Shown here in pieces: positions 42,560-51,397 of a stretch of 64,000 nt of DNA; the first letter of the stretch is position 1, and every line of letters starts with the position of its first letter. A program made the translations under genes and the position numbers. The DNA is taken from the NCBI GenBank assembly GCA_028714855.1, contig JAQTLP010000009.1:1-64000 (forward strand). The letters run 5' to 3'. Source of the stretch: Phycisphaerae bacterium (GTDB lineage: Bacteria > Planctomycetota > Phycisphaerae > Sedimentisphaerales > Anaerobacaceae). The notes below the pieces were generated by a model that had not been told where the DNA came from, did no database searches, and worked only from the letters and a program-made list of their open reading frames with translations.

Positions 42560-44662
42560 ATGGCCCTCAAGAAGTTTTTCAATCCAAGCTCAGTTGCTAT
42601 AGTCGGAGCGTCCAGGACAAAAGGCAAGGTGGGCTATGAAATCCTCAAAAGTATACTCGAAGGGAAATATAAGGGCGGTATATTCCCGATCAATCCGAAT
42701 ACGGAGACGATAGAAGGGCTTAAGTGTTATCCAGACCTTGAGTCTATCGGCCAGGTTCCTGAGCTTGTGATTATTGTGGTGCCTGCCAAGGCGGTTCCGG
42801 CGGTTATGCAACAGTGTGCAAAGATCGGCAGCAGAGCAGTTATCATTATTACAGCCGGTTTCAAGGAGGTTAACCAGGAGGGCAGAGAGCTTGAAAATTG
42901 CGTTATTCAGATAGCAAAGCAGGGGCACATTCGAGTAATTGGCCCGAATTGCCTCGGGGTGATAGTACCGGGCAGTAACCTAAATGCCAGTTTCGGTGGG
43001 GAGATGCCTGCAGAGGGGACGATAGGATATATTTCGCAATCAGGGGCCTTAATGGCAGCGATTCTCGATATGGCCAATGCCAACCGTATCGGTTTCAGCA
43101 AACTTGTGAGCATAGGCAATAAAGCGGACATCAATGAGCTCGATGTCATAAAGGCCTTTGCAGCCGACGCTGAAACACGGGTCATTGCGGGCTACCTTGA
43201 GAGCATTGTTGACGGGAACACATTTGTGAGCCAGGCGGAGCAGCTATCTCTGCTAAAACCGATATTACTGATGAAGGCCGGCGTGACATCGGCTGGCGCA
43301 AAGGCGGCATCGTCTCATACGGGCAGCCTTGCGGGCAGTGAAGTTGCGTATGAATGTGTATTCGAGCGAGCAGGCATTATACGATGCAGTTCCATAAAGC
43401 AGCAGTTTGATTATGCTCAGGCGTTTGCGAATCAACCCCTGCCTACGGGTTCGAGGGTGGTATTAATTACCAATGCCGGTGGGGCTGGTATTATGGCGGC
43501 GGACTCTGTAGAACAACATGGTCTTAGCTTTGCGAAGCTGAGCGAAGAGACAACAGCCAAACTGGCAGCGAAGCTTCCGGCTTCGGCCAATATTAATAAT
43601 CCTGTAGATATACTCGGAGATGCCTTAGCAGACCGTTATGAATTTGTCCTCGATACTGTCCTTGAAGACGAAGGTGTTGACATAGTTTTGGTTCTTCTGA
43701 CCCCCCAGGCAATGACTCAGCCTGCAGCTACAGCTGAGGCAATGGTCAGAATAACGAGCCGGAAACCAGCTAAAACCGTTCTTGCCTGTTTTCTCGGCGC
43801 CAGCAAAATAGCCGAAGCAGTAAAGATATTAAAGAAAGGTAAAATCCCGATATATGATTCTACGGCGATGGCAGTTTCGACTATTAAAGTAATGACAGAT
43901 TATGTGCGATGGCGGACGCGGCCTAAACGCGTGGTGAAGCTATTTGCCGTTAACCGTAGAAAGGTTGAAAATGTTATAGAGAGGCATCTGCGGCGCGGGA
44001 TTCGTGAAATCAGTGAAGAAGATTCGAAGGAGATACTCGAGGCGTACGGATTTGTGACGCCGAAGGGTTCTATAGCAACGACATCGCAGCAGGCGGCGAA
44101 CATAGCGCAGCAACTGGGATTTCCTGTTGCACTGAAAATCTGGTCGCCTGATATATTACACAAATCAGATGTCGGCGGTGTTAAGCTCGGTTTAAAAAGC
44201 GAAGCCGAGGTGATGGACGCTTTTGACCTGATGATGTACCGAATGCCGAAACAGGTTCCTGGCGCAAATATCCTCGGCGTTCTTGTTCAGGAGATGTGCA
44301 GAAGCGGCAAAGAGGTCATACTTGGGGTGCATCGCGACCCTCATTTTGGTCCATTGATGATGTTCGGGATGGGCGGGACGATGGTTGAGGTTCTAAAGGA
44401 TGTGGCATTTTACCTGGCACCGCTGACGGCAGAAGAGGCAAAGCAGATGCTTGTCAATACCCGGACATACAAGATACTGAAGGGTGTTCGCGGCGAAGAG
44501 GGAGTGGACATAGATATAATAGCAGAGGGGCTGCAAAGACTATCACAGCTGGTTACAGAGTTTCCGCAGATTCAAGAGATGGATATAAACCCGTATGTTG
44601 TCGGCCCGGCAGGGACGACGTCAATTGCTGTTGATGCAAGGATAAGTGTAGAACAGGTTTAA
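42560..44662 (+). CDS. ADP-forming acyl/acetyl-CoA synthetase (fused alpha-beta ACD)
   Basis: Interconverts acetyl-CoA + ADP + Pi and acetate + CoA + ATP. The 700 residues hold, in order: CoA-binding domain (FFNPSSVAIVGASRTKGKVG, FPINPNTETIEGLKCY), two succinyl-CoA-ligase-like domains (GPNCLGVIVPGSNLNASFG, the SHTGSLAGSEVAYE motif with the phosphorylatable His), and from about 470 an ATP-grasp beta domain (LEAYGFVTPKGSIATTSQQA, VALKIWSPDILHKSDVGGVK, MFGMGGTMVEVLKDVAFYLA). Unlike the protein acetylase Pat/PatZ, it keeps the active-site His and has no GNAT domain attached. It works either to make ATP from acetyl-CoA in fermentation or to activate acetate. The next gene is 16 bases on. ATG 42560 preferred over GTG 42533. 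Confidence 0.92.
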   Translation: MALKKFFNPSSVAIVGASRTKGKVGYEILKSILEGKYKGGIFPINPNTETIEGLKCYPDLESIGQVPELVIIVVPAKAVPAVMQQCAKIGSRAVIIITAGFKEVNQEGRELENCVIQIAKQGHIRVIGPNCLGVIVPGSNLNASFGGEMPAEGTIGYISQSGALMAAILDMANANRIGFSKLVSIGNKADINELDVIKAFAADAETRVIAGYLESIVDGNTFVSQAEQLSLLKPILLMKAGVTSAGAKAASSHTGSLAGSEVAYECVFERAGIIRCSSIKQQFDYAQAFANQPLPTGSRVVLITNAGGAGIMAADSVEQHGLSFAKLSEETTAKLAAKLPASANINNPVDILGDALADRYEFVLDTVLEDEGVDIVLVLLTPQAMTQPAATAEAMVRITSRKPAKTVLACFLGASKIAEAVKILKKGKIPIYDSTAMAVSTIKVMTDYVRWRTRPKRVVKLFAVNRRKVENVIERHLRRGIREISEEDSKEILEAYGFVTPKGSIATTSQQAANIAQQLGFPVALKIWSPDILHKSDVGGVKLGLKSEAEVMDAFDLMMYRMPKQVPGANILGVLVQEMCRSGKEVILGVHRDPHFGPLMMFGMGGTMVEVLKDVAFYLAPLTAEEAKQMLVNTRTYKILKGVRGEEGVDIDIIAEGLQRLSQLVTEFPQIQEMDINPYVVGPAGTTSIAVDARISVEQV

Positions 44663-44678
44663 CTGAGAAAGACTGCTT

Positions 44679-46550
44679 ATGCAAAGACTTGACTGGAAAG
44701 AGAAGTACAAGGAGAAAATAACGACAGCGGCTTCGGCGATGAAGCTGATTAAATCCGGCAATCATATATTCATAGGGACGGGCTGCGGTCAGCCGCAGCA
44801 TCTTGTTGAAGCTTTGGTCAAGCATTCCAGCGGAATCACTGACGCTCATATAGTTCATCTGCTGACTATGGGCGCTGCGCCTTATGCCGACGAGAAGTTT
44901 CGCGAGAAGTTCAAGATGAACAGTTTTTTCATTGCCGATAACGTTCGCGATACTTTGAGCAGGGGTATCGGCGACTACACCCCCATATTTCTCTCGGAGA
45001 TACCGCGTGAGTTCGAGCGAGGCAGAATTCCGATTGATGTTGCGTTAATTAGTGTAACACCACCAGATGTAAACGGTTTGTGCAGTCTTGGTGTGTCGGT
45101 AGATATTGTCAAGTCTGCCGCTGCCAATGCAAGGTACATCATAGCGCAGGTGAACAGCAGAATGCCTCGGACGTTCGGTGACAGCTTCGTACATGTCAAT
45201 ACCATCGATGCTCTGGTGCCCTGCGATGAGGAAATTATTGAAACCATTATACCCGAACCTGACGAGACCCTTCGCAGCATCGGTGAAAATATCGCCAGAC
45301 TCGTCGAAGACGGCAGCACGATTGAGTGCGGTATAGGACAAATACCTCATGCCCTTGCTGAATTTTTATTATATAAGAAAGACCTTGGTATTCATACGGA
45401 GATGTTCAGTGATTGGATTATAGATTTGATTGAAAGCGGAGTGGTCACGTGCGCGAAAAAGACACTCAATCACGGCAAAGTCGTGGCGAGTTTTTGTATG
45501 GGCTCAAGGCGGCTTTATGATTACATAGACAATAATCCCTTTTTTGAGTTTTATCCCACCGAATATGTTAACGACCCTTACGTAATAAGCCAGAATGAGA
45601 AGATGGTCGGGATAAATGTCGGATTAGAAATTGACCTGACAGGTCAGGTGTGTTCGGATTCGCTTGGTTACAGATTTTACAGCGGCATCGGCGGGCAGGT
45701 TGATTTTATTCGCGGGTCAGCCAGAAGCAGGGGGGGCAAGGCGATTATCGCGATGCCTTCCACTGCGAAGAACGGGACGATAAGCAGGATTGTGCCACAT
45801 CTGACCGAGGGAGCCGGTGTAGTTACCACCCGCGGCGATGTTCATTATGTAGTTACCGAATACGGAACCGCCTACCTGCACGGTAAGAGCATTAGAGAAA
45901 GAGTCCTGTCGCTGATTAATATTGCGCATCCGAAGTTCCGGAAAGAGCTGATTCAGGCTGCCAAAGAGCAGAGGTATATTTACTCCGACCAGATAGAGCT
46001 GGATACCGAACAGGTTATATATCCGGAAGGTCTGGAGCGTTATGATACTTTACGTGACGGCACGGAGATATTCTTCAGGCCGGTGCGGCCTACCGATGAG
46101 GCGGCATTATCAGAGATGCTGTATTCGCTCAGCAGTAAATCTGTTCAGACCCGCTATATGACTCACACAATTGCTTTTCCTCATAAAGATGTCCAGCAGC
46201 TAACAAACATCGATTATTACCAGGACTTAGCCATTGTGGGGACGGTCCCGGGGGTATCTGGCGAAGAGATAGTTGCTATTGCCCAGTATTTTCTCGACCC
46301 AAAGACTCATGCAGCAGAGGTGGCTTTTATTGTGCAGGATGAGTGGCAGCAGAAGGGGATGGGGACATTTCTGTTGGAGTACCTTACCCAAATCGCCAAG
46401 AATCGCGGTGTAAAGCGTTTTTACGCGAAAGTATTGCCGAGTAATAAAGCGATGCTGTCAGTCTTTCACAACTCCGGCTACAAAGTGAACACTGAGTTCG
46501 ATGGTGAAGTTTATAGTGTAACATACAGTTTGGCGGAGAAAGAAAGGTAA
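44679..46550 (+). CDS. Acetyl-CoA hydrolase/CoA-transferase fused to a GNAT acetyltransferase
   Basis: 623 residues. Residues 1-440 are an acetyl-CoA hydrolase/4-hydroxybutyrate CoA-transferase-type domain: ITTAASAMKLIKSGNHIFIG, VDVALISVTPPDVNGLCSLG, GIGQIPHALAEFLLYKKDLG, HTEMFSDWIIDLIESGVV (the Glu of this segment is the probable catalytic residue), GIGGQVDFIRGSARSRGGKA and YGTAYLHGKSIRERVLSLIN. Residues 450-620 are a GNAT domain: EIFFRPVRPTDEAALSEMLY, then EVAFIVQDEWQQKGMGTFLL with the acetyl-CoA loop Q/K-x-x-G-x-G and YAKVLPSNKAMLSVFHNSGY. The first half moves CoA between acetate and other acids or hydrolyses it; the second could acetylate proteins. It is 16 bases after the ACD gene and 9 bases before the deacetylase. 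Confidence 0.9.
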   Translation: MQRLDWKEKYKEKITTAASAMKLIKSGNHIFIGTGCGQPQHLVEALVKHSSGITDAHIVHLLTMGAAPYADEKFREKFKMNSFFIADNVRDTLSRGIGDYTPIFLSEIPREFERGRIPIDVALISVTPPDVNGLCSLGVSVDIVKSAAANARYIIAQVNSRMPRTFGDSFVHVNTIDALVPCDEEIIETIIPEPDETLRSIGENIARLVEDGSTIECGIGQIPHALAEFLLYKKDLGIHTEMFSDWIIDLIESGVVTCAKKTLNHGKVVASFCMGSRRLYDYIDNNPFFEFYPTEYVNDPYVISQNEKMVGINVGLEIDLTGQVCSDSLGYRFYSGIGGQVDFIRGSARSRGGKAIIAMPSTAKNGTISRIVPHLTEGAGVVTTRGDVHYVVTEYGTAYLHGKSIRERVLSLINIAHPKFRKELIQAAKEQRYIYSDQIELDTEQVIYPEGLERYDTLRDGTEIFFRPVRPTDEAALSEMLYSLSSKSVQTRYMTHTIAFPHKDVQQLTNIDYYQDLAIVGTVPGVSGEEIVAIAQYFLDPKTHAAEVAFIVQDEWQQKGMGTFLLEYLTQIAKNRGVKRFYAKVLPSNKAMLSVFHNSGYKVNTEFDGEVYSVTYSLAEKER

Positions 46551-46559
46551 GAACAGCCT

Positions 46560-47693
46560 TTGGGGACGAGAGAATCAGTATTTATTTATTCGAAGGATTT
46601 GGAGAAGTATCCGTATCCGCCGGAGCATCCGTTTAGTACAATCCGGGCTAAAAGGGTTCGGGAGATTGCCAATTCAATGGGGCTTTTGTCCGGAGCAGGC
46701 AGAAAAGAAGCGGCACCTGAGCCAATTGAGAGAATCATTCTCAAGAAGTTTCATTCATCGCGTTACCTGCATACCTTGAAAGAGGTGTCCAGAGGTAAAT
46801 TTACCCCTGAGGCGATGGGTATGGGAATCGGGACGTCGGATTGTCCTGTCTTTAAGGGGTTATACGAAGGGGCTGTTTTGGCGGCAGGGGGGACACTGGT
46901 GGGTGCAAAGCAGATATTGTCGGGTGAAGCGGATGCGGCATTTAATCCGTCAGGCGGGTTTCATCATGCGGGACCTGAACGAGCATCTGGTTTTTGCTAT
47001 ATCAATGATGTTGCGCTTGCCTGTATGGTGTTGGCGGAGGAGGGGAAGAAGGTGTTATATCTTGATGTGGACGTTCATCACGGCGATGGGGTGGCGTACG
47101 CTTTTTTTGACCGGCGCGATGTGATGACTATATCGCTGCACCAGAACCCGAGGACACTATTTCCGGGAACGGGTTTCGAAGATGAAATCGGCAGCGGGGA
47201 AGGGAAAGGTTACTGCGTAAATATCCCCCTGCCGATAGGCACTTATGATGAAGCATATATAAAGACATTTGAAGCACTGGTGCTGCCGTTGATCGGGGTA
47301 TACAAGCCGGATGTATTTGTTTTCGAGCTGGGGACGGATGCTCTTGCAGGCGACCCGCTTGCTCATCTGTCTCTTACTAATAATGTTTATGTAGAAATCA
47401 TCAATCACCTATTAGGTTTTAACAAACCTATTCTTATGACGGGCGGCGGTGGTTATAACATCGGCAATACGGTGAGAGCATGGACGCTTGCATGGAGTGT
47501 TCTATGCGGTGCAGACAGCGAAAGTCATGAACACGCTCTTGGCGGAGTTATGCTCGGCAGCACCGAATGGCAGGGCGGTTTAAGAGACCAGGTGTTAGCT
47601 GTGAGCAATCAGCAGCGTGATGCAGTGATGTCCGCAATAGAAGTAATAATAGAGCAAATTAAGAAGAATGTATTCCCACTGCACGGATTGTGA
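46560..47693 (+). CDS. AcuC/HDAC-family deacetylase
   Basis: Class I HDAC-like deacetylase of 377 residues, of the AcuC subgroup. Zinc and catalytic residues: FHHAGPERASGFCYINDVAL (tandem His135-His136), YLDVDVHHGDGVAYAFF (Asp171, His173), ELGTDALAGDPLAHL (Asp260), and GGGGYNIGNTVRAW (Tyr298). The frame starts with TTG 46560, the only usable start after the upstream stop; there is no good Shine-Dalgarno, so translational coupling from the preceding gene seems likely. In Bacillus, AcuC removes the acetyl group that AcuA places on the acetyl-CoA synthetase AcsA; by position here it would play the same part for the acs product 1.5 kb away. Confidence 0.9.
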   Translation: MGTRESVFIYSKDLEKYPYPPEHPFSTIRAKRVREIANSMGLLSGAGRKEAAPEPIERIILKKFHSSRYLHTLKEVSRGKFTPEAMGMGIGTSDCPVFKGLYEGAVLAAGGTLVGAKQILSGEADAAFNPSGGFHHAGPERASGFCYINDVALACMVLAEEGKKVLYLDVDVHHGDGVAYAFFDRRDVMTISLHQNPRTLFPGTGFEDEIGSGEGKGYCVNIPLPIGTYDEAYIKTFEALVLPLIGVYKPDVFVFELGTDALAGDPLAHLSLTNNVYVEIINHLLGFNKPILMTGGGGYNIGNTVRAWTLAWSVLCGADSESHEHALGGVMLGSTEWQGGLRDQVLAVSNQQRDAVMSAIEVIIEQIKKNVFPLHGL

Positions 47694-47705
47694 CGGAAGT
47701 TGATA

Positions 47706-47736
47706 TAAAAAAGCCCGGGGTATGCCCGGGCTTTTT
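47706..47736. terminator. Bidirectional terminator
   Basis: AGCCCGGG (47712-47719) pairs with CCCGGGCT (47725-47732), flanked by A-run and T-run. It separates the convergent deacetylase and transporter genes. Confidence 0.9.
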
Positions 47737-47774
47737 GTATATTTAAAGCAGGTTTTTTCGAGTTAGTCTTCTGC

Positions 47775-49082
47775 TTATGCCTGAACCGCCGGCTCTGATA
47801 TTGCGACGGGTTTCAGTGTGGTGGCTATAAGTGCTGCAAGAATACACGCGATACCAGCCGGTATGAATGCCCACATCCAAGCCTGAGCATTTCCCATATA
47901 TCCTCCGAGGATAGGTCCTGCGATACCACCTACGCCATATGCCATAAAGACCCATGGGTAGTTTTCACCAACGTTTTTATTACCAAAGAGGTCGGCAGTT
48001 GCAGCAGGGAAAAGAGCAAAGTTACCGCCGAAATTAAATCCGATAATGGCGGCGCCGATATATAGTCCCCATTCGCTTCCGCCGATGAAGAAGAAGACAA
48101 TCATCATTATTCCCTGTATGAAATTCATAATGATTATCGAGTTCTTTCTTCCGAGTTTGTCGGAGGCCGCCCCCCAGACAATGCGGCCGAGGCCGTTGAG
48201 CAGTGCATAGAACAGGCCCATGGCGGTTCCTGTAATGATGCTTGCCTTGGTAGAATCAATGCCAGCTTTTGCGAGAGCGTCCATGCCAAAAAGCTTGATA
48301 ATGCCAATTACCATCAGTCCCGCACCGGCACCAAATGTGAAGTTTATAAATAAAACCCAGAATTGATATTTTTTAGCCATTCTGGCCGGTGTTAGATTTA
48401 CACCTCCTTCACTGCCTTTACCTGTTACAGGCGGTGTCCAGCCCTTGGGAAGCCATCCCTCTGGAGGGTTAATCATAACTAATGAGCCGAGCCCCACGAG
48501 AACGGCAAATAAAATGCCGTAGAGCTTAAACACTTCACTTACGCTCCATCCAGCTCCGAAGAGTCCCATCCAGCCGGGAGTAAGGTCAACCGGGCCGAAT
48601 TTAAAGCCCTGAGTGAGCTTAACCCAAATAAGTGCTCCGAATCCGAAACCAGCAACAGCGAGGCCCATAATGAGACCTTTCTTATCGGGGAACCATTTTG
48701 CCAGAGCCGCAATCGGGCATACATAGGCAAGGCCAATACCTGCTCCGCCGAGGAGGCCTACACCGAGCAGGATGCCTGCGAAGCTTGTTCCGGAAAAACC
48801 AGCCAACAGATAACCTATCCCCAGAACAATACCACCGGTGATGGCAACTTTTCTGGGGCCGACTTTTTTCTGCCATTTTCCCGCAATCAGAGCCATTACA
48901 ACGGCGAAGGAAACAAGGCCGATAGAAAAAGGCCACTGGGTTTTATCGGTGGCGAAGTTGAAAGGCGCTTCGGTTAATTTCTTTGTAAATGCGGACCAAG
49001 CATAAATAGCTCCCAGACAAAGCTGGATGAGGATGCCGCCTACCACTACCAGCCATCGATTCATAACTTTTTGCTCGTTCAT
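47775..49082 (-). CDS. MFS transporter, oxalate/formate antiporter (OFA) family
   Basis: 435 residues, twelve membrane helices. Starts MNEQKVMNRWLVVVGGILIQ LCLGAIYAWSAF, the OFA signature; also VGPRKVAITGGIVLGIGYLL, LAKWFPDKKGLIMGLAVAGF GFGALIW, and KLGRKNSIIIMN. Members carry oxalate/formate, but also lactate, acetate or pyruvate; next to acs a monocarboxylate, perhaps acetate, is the reasonable guess. AAAGGAG lies six bases ahead of the ATG. It is downstream of acs on the same strand with a 117-base gap containing a hairpin, so it may be partly co-transcribed. Confidence 0.85.
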   Translation of the reverse strand: MNEQKVMNRWLVVVGGILIQLCLGAIYAWSAFTKKLTEAPFNFATDKTQWPFSIGLVSFAVVMALIAGKWQKKVGPRKVAITGGIVLGIGYLLAGFSGTSFAGILLGVGLLGGAGIGLAYVCPIAALAKWFPDKKGLIMGLAVAGFGFGALIWVKLTQGFKFGPVDLTPGWMGLFGAGWSVSEVFKLYGILFAVLVGLGSLVMINPPEGWLPKGWTPPVTGKGSEGGVNLTPARMAKKYQFWVLFINFTFGAGAGLMVIGIIKLFGMDALAKAGIDSTKASIITGTAMGLFYALLNGLGRIVWGAASDKLGRKNSIIIMNFIQGIMMIVFFFIGGSEWGLYIGAAIIGFNFGGNFALFPAATADLFGNKNVGENYPWVFMAYGVGGIAGPILGGYMGNAQAWMWAFIPAGIACILAALIATTLKPVAISEPAVQA

Positions 49083-49109
49083 TTTGTCTCCTTTACCTCA
49101 AAAGCAGAC

Positions 49110-49136
49110 GGGTGCGCAACTTTTCATTGCACACCC
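49110..49136 (-). other. Hairpin between acs and the transporter gene
   Basis: GGGTGCGCAA and TTGCACACCC pair with one mismatch (9 bp plus 1) around a 7-base loop. No T-run follows it on the minus strand, so it may be an mRNA-processing or attenuation structure rather than a full terminator. Confidence 0.4.
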
Positions 49137-49199
49137 GAGTCCTTTTTAATCAGTTTAATCCGTGGTTAAAATCCAAAATCCTAAACCTGCAAATTAAAA

Positions 49200-51182
49200 T
49201 CACTTACCGCGGCCTTTCACAAGTTCTTCTACAACGTGCGGGTCTGCGAGAGTTGTGATATCACCGAGGTTCGAAGTGTTTCCCTCGGCTATTTTGCGCA
49301 GTATTCGCCTCATAATTTTCCCGGAACGTGTCTTCGGAAGAGCAGGGGCAAATTGTATCGCTTCAGGGACGGCAATTGCTCCTATTTCCTTGCGAACGTG
49401 CAGGAGGAGTTCCTTTTTCAGGTCTTCGTTTTCCTGGACACCCTGCTTTAGTGTTACAAACGCATACAATCCCTGCCCCTTTATATCGTGCGGAACGGGA
49501 GTAACCGCCGCCTCTGCCACTTTCTCATGGCTGACGAGTGCGCTTTCCACCTCAGCCGTTCCAATGCGGTGTCCTGAGACGTTCACCACGTCGTCGATTC
49601 TTCCCATCAGCCAGTAATCGCCATCTTCATCTACTCGGCAGCCGTCACCGGCGAAGTAAATGTTATCAAACATTGTGAAATATGTATCAATGAACCTGTC
49701 ATGGTCGCCCCACATTGTGCGCATCATTCCAGGCCAGGGCCTTTTTATACAGAGCTTTCCGCCTTCGTTCACATCACATTGGCTTCCATCATCCCGCAGG
49801 ACAACAGCGTCAACACCGAAGAAGGGCTGGTTTGCGCTGGCGGGCTTTAACGTATGAGCACCGGGCAGAGGTGTAATCATAAATCCGCCGGTTTCCGTCT
49901 GCCACCAGGTATCAACGATTGGACATCGGTTGCGTCCTATCTTTTCGTAGTACCACATCCATGCCTCAGGATTTATGGGCTCGCCGACTGTTCCGAGGAT
50001 TCTCAGAGTGTCGAGTTTGTATTTGGCGGGCCATTCCTCGCCGAGACGCATCAGTGCTCTAATAGCAGTTGGTGCAGTATAGAAAACAGTAACGCCGAAC
50101 TTATCGCAAATCTGCCAGAAGCGTCCGGCATCCGGATAAGTGGGGACTCCTTCGAACATTAATGATGTGCTTCCATTTGCAAGCGGGCCATAGACAATAT
50201 AGCTGTGGCCTGTCACCCAGCCGATATCAGCAGTACACCAATAAATATCATCGTCGTGAATGTTGAAAACGAGTTTGTGGGTAAGAGTGACGTGCATCAG
50301 ATATCCGCCGGTAGTATGGACAACACCCTTGGGCTTTCCAGTCGAGCCGGAAGTATAAAGGATAAAGAGGGGGTCTTCGGCGTTCATATGTTCTGCTTCG
50401 CATTGCTCTTTGGCGCCGGCCATTTCGTCATGATACCATGTATCTCTGCCGTCTTTCATATTGCAGGGCTCATCGTTGACTTTTACAACTATAGCGGATT
50501 CGATTGTCGGTGTTTTTTCGAGAGCTGCGTCGGCTATGTCTTTCAGTTTGATATGTTTACCGGCTCTCAGTGAAACATTTGAAGTGATAAGCATTTTGCA
50601 GTCGGAGTCATTGATTCGGCCTTCAATGGCATCGGAGCTGAATCCGCCGAATATGACCGAGTGAATAGCGCCGATGCGGGCACATGCAAGCATCACTATA
50701 GTAAGTTCAGGGACCATCGGCATGTAAATTGCGACACGGTCACCCTTTTTTATGCCTTTTGATTTCAGGACATTAGCAAATTTACAAACGTGCTTGTACA
50801 GTTCTTCGTAGGTAAATTTCTTAACGGCATCTTCAGCTTCACCCTGCCAAATCAGCGCGGTTTTCTTTGCGGTTGGCGTGCCAAGATGACGGTCGAGGCA
50901 GTTATATGCTATGTTCAGCTCGCCGTCTGCGAACCATGTGTGTTCTATTTTGCGACTTTTCGTGTCCCATGTATACTCGAGACTTTTGGTCGGTTTTTTG
51001 AACCAGGTTAGACTTTTGGCCTGCTCCATCCAGAAGCTATCGGGGTCGTTGATAGACTGCTCCCACATTTCTTGATACTGCTGCCTGGTGGTTATATAAG
51101 CATTTTTCTTGATGTTTGCCGGAGGCGGGAACGTTCGCTTTTCGACCATAAGAGACTGGATAGCTTTTTGTTGTTCTGCCAT
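49200..51182 (-). CDS. acs: Acs: AMP-forming acetyl-CoA synthetase
   Basis: Converts acetate, ATP and CoA to acetyl-CoA, AMP and PPi. The 660 residues match bacterial Acs. Motifs: acyl-adenylate core YTSGSTGKPKGVVHTTGGYL, WCTADIGWVTGHSYIVYGPL, DTWWQTETGG, YFAGDGCRVDEDGDYWLMGR, DVVNVSGHRIGTAEVESALV. The C-terminal PKTRSGKIMRRILRKIAEG contains the lysine (about residue 622) that is acetylated in Salmonella and Bacillus homologues to switch the enzyme off. ATG 51182 with GAGGA eight bases before is used; an ATG at 51197 adds five residues. It is transcribed from a good promoter at 51253-51281 and opposes the CoA-transferase-GNAT and deacetylase genes. Confidence 0.96.
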   Translation of the reverse strand: MAEQQKAIQSLMVEKRTFPPPANIKKNAYITTRQQYQEMWEQSINDPDSFWMEQAKSLTWFKKPTKSLEYTWDTKSRKIEHTWFADGELNIAYNCLDRHLGTPTAKKTALIWQGEAEDAVKKFTYEELYKHVCKFANVLKSKGIKKGDRVAIYMPMVPELTIVMLACARIGAIHSVIFGGFSSDAIEGRINDSDCKMLITSNVSLRAGKHIKLKDIADAALEKTPTIESAIVVKVNDEPCNMKDGRDTWYHDEMAGAKEQCEAEHMNAEDPLFILYTSGSTGKPKGVVHTTGGYLMHVTLTHKLVFNIHDDDIYWCTADIGWVTGHSYIVYGPLANGSTSLMFEGVPTYPDAGRFWQICDKFGVTVFYTAPTAIRALMRLGEEWPAKYKLDTLRILGTVGEPINPEAWMWYYEKIGRNRCPIVDTWWQTETGGFMITPLPGAHTLKPASANQPFFGVDAVVLRDDGSQCDVNEGGKLCIKRPWPGMMRTMWGDHDRFIDTYFTMFDNIYFAGDGCRVDEDGDYWLMGRIDDVVNVSGHRIGTAEVESALVSHEKVAEAAVTPVPHDIKGQGLYAFVTLKQGVQENEDLKKELLLHVRKEIGAIAVPEAIQFAPALPKTRSGKIMRRILRKIAEGNTSNLGDITTLADPHVVEELVKGRGK

Positions 51183-51252
51183 AATACGATTCCTCACAAC
51201 TCAAAATTAACATACTTTTCATTCAACCTTGGTTTAGATACCAGAATCTAAC

Positions 51253-51281
51253 ATACTATCCGAGTTGGTGGAATATGTCAA
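51253..51281 (-). promoter_or_regulatory. Promoter of acs
   Basis: On the minus strand: TTGACA (51276-51281), a 17-base spacer and TAGTAT (51253-51258), about 70 bases before the acs start. Confidence 0.65.
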
Positions 51282-51397
51282 TCAACTTAATTCGATTTTT
51301 TACTTGATTTGCATTTATTTGCTGATAAACTCGCTGTCTATTTATTTAATTTCACGGCTGAAGAGGCTTTTTATAGTGCTTTTTTGAAAGGAAGATT

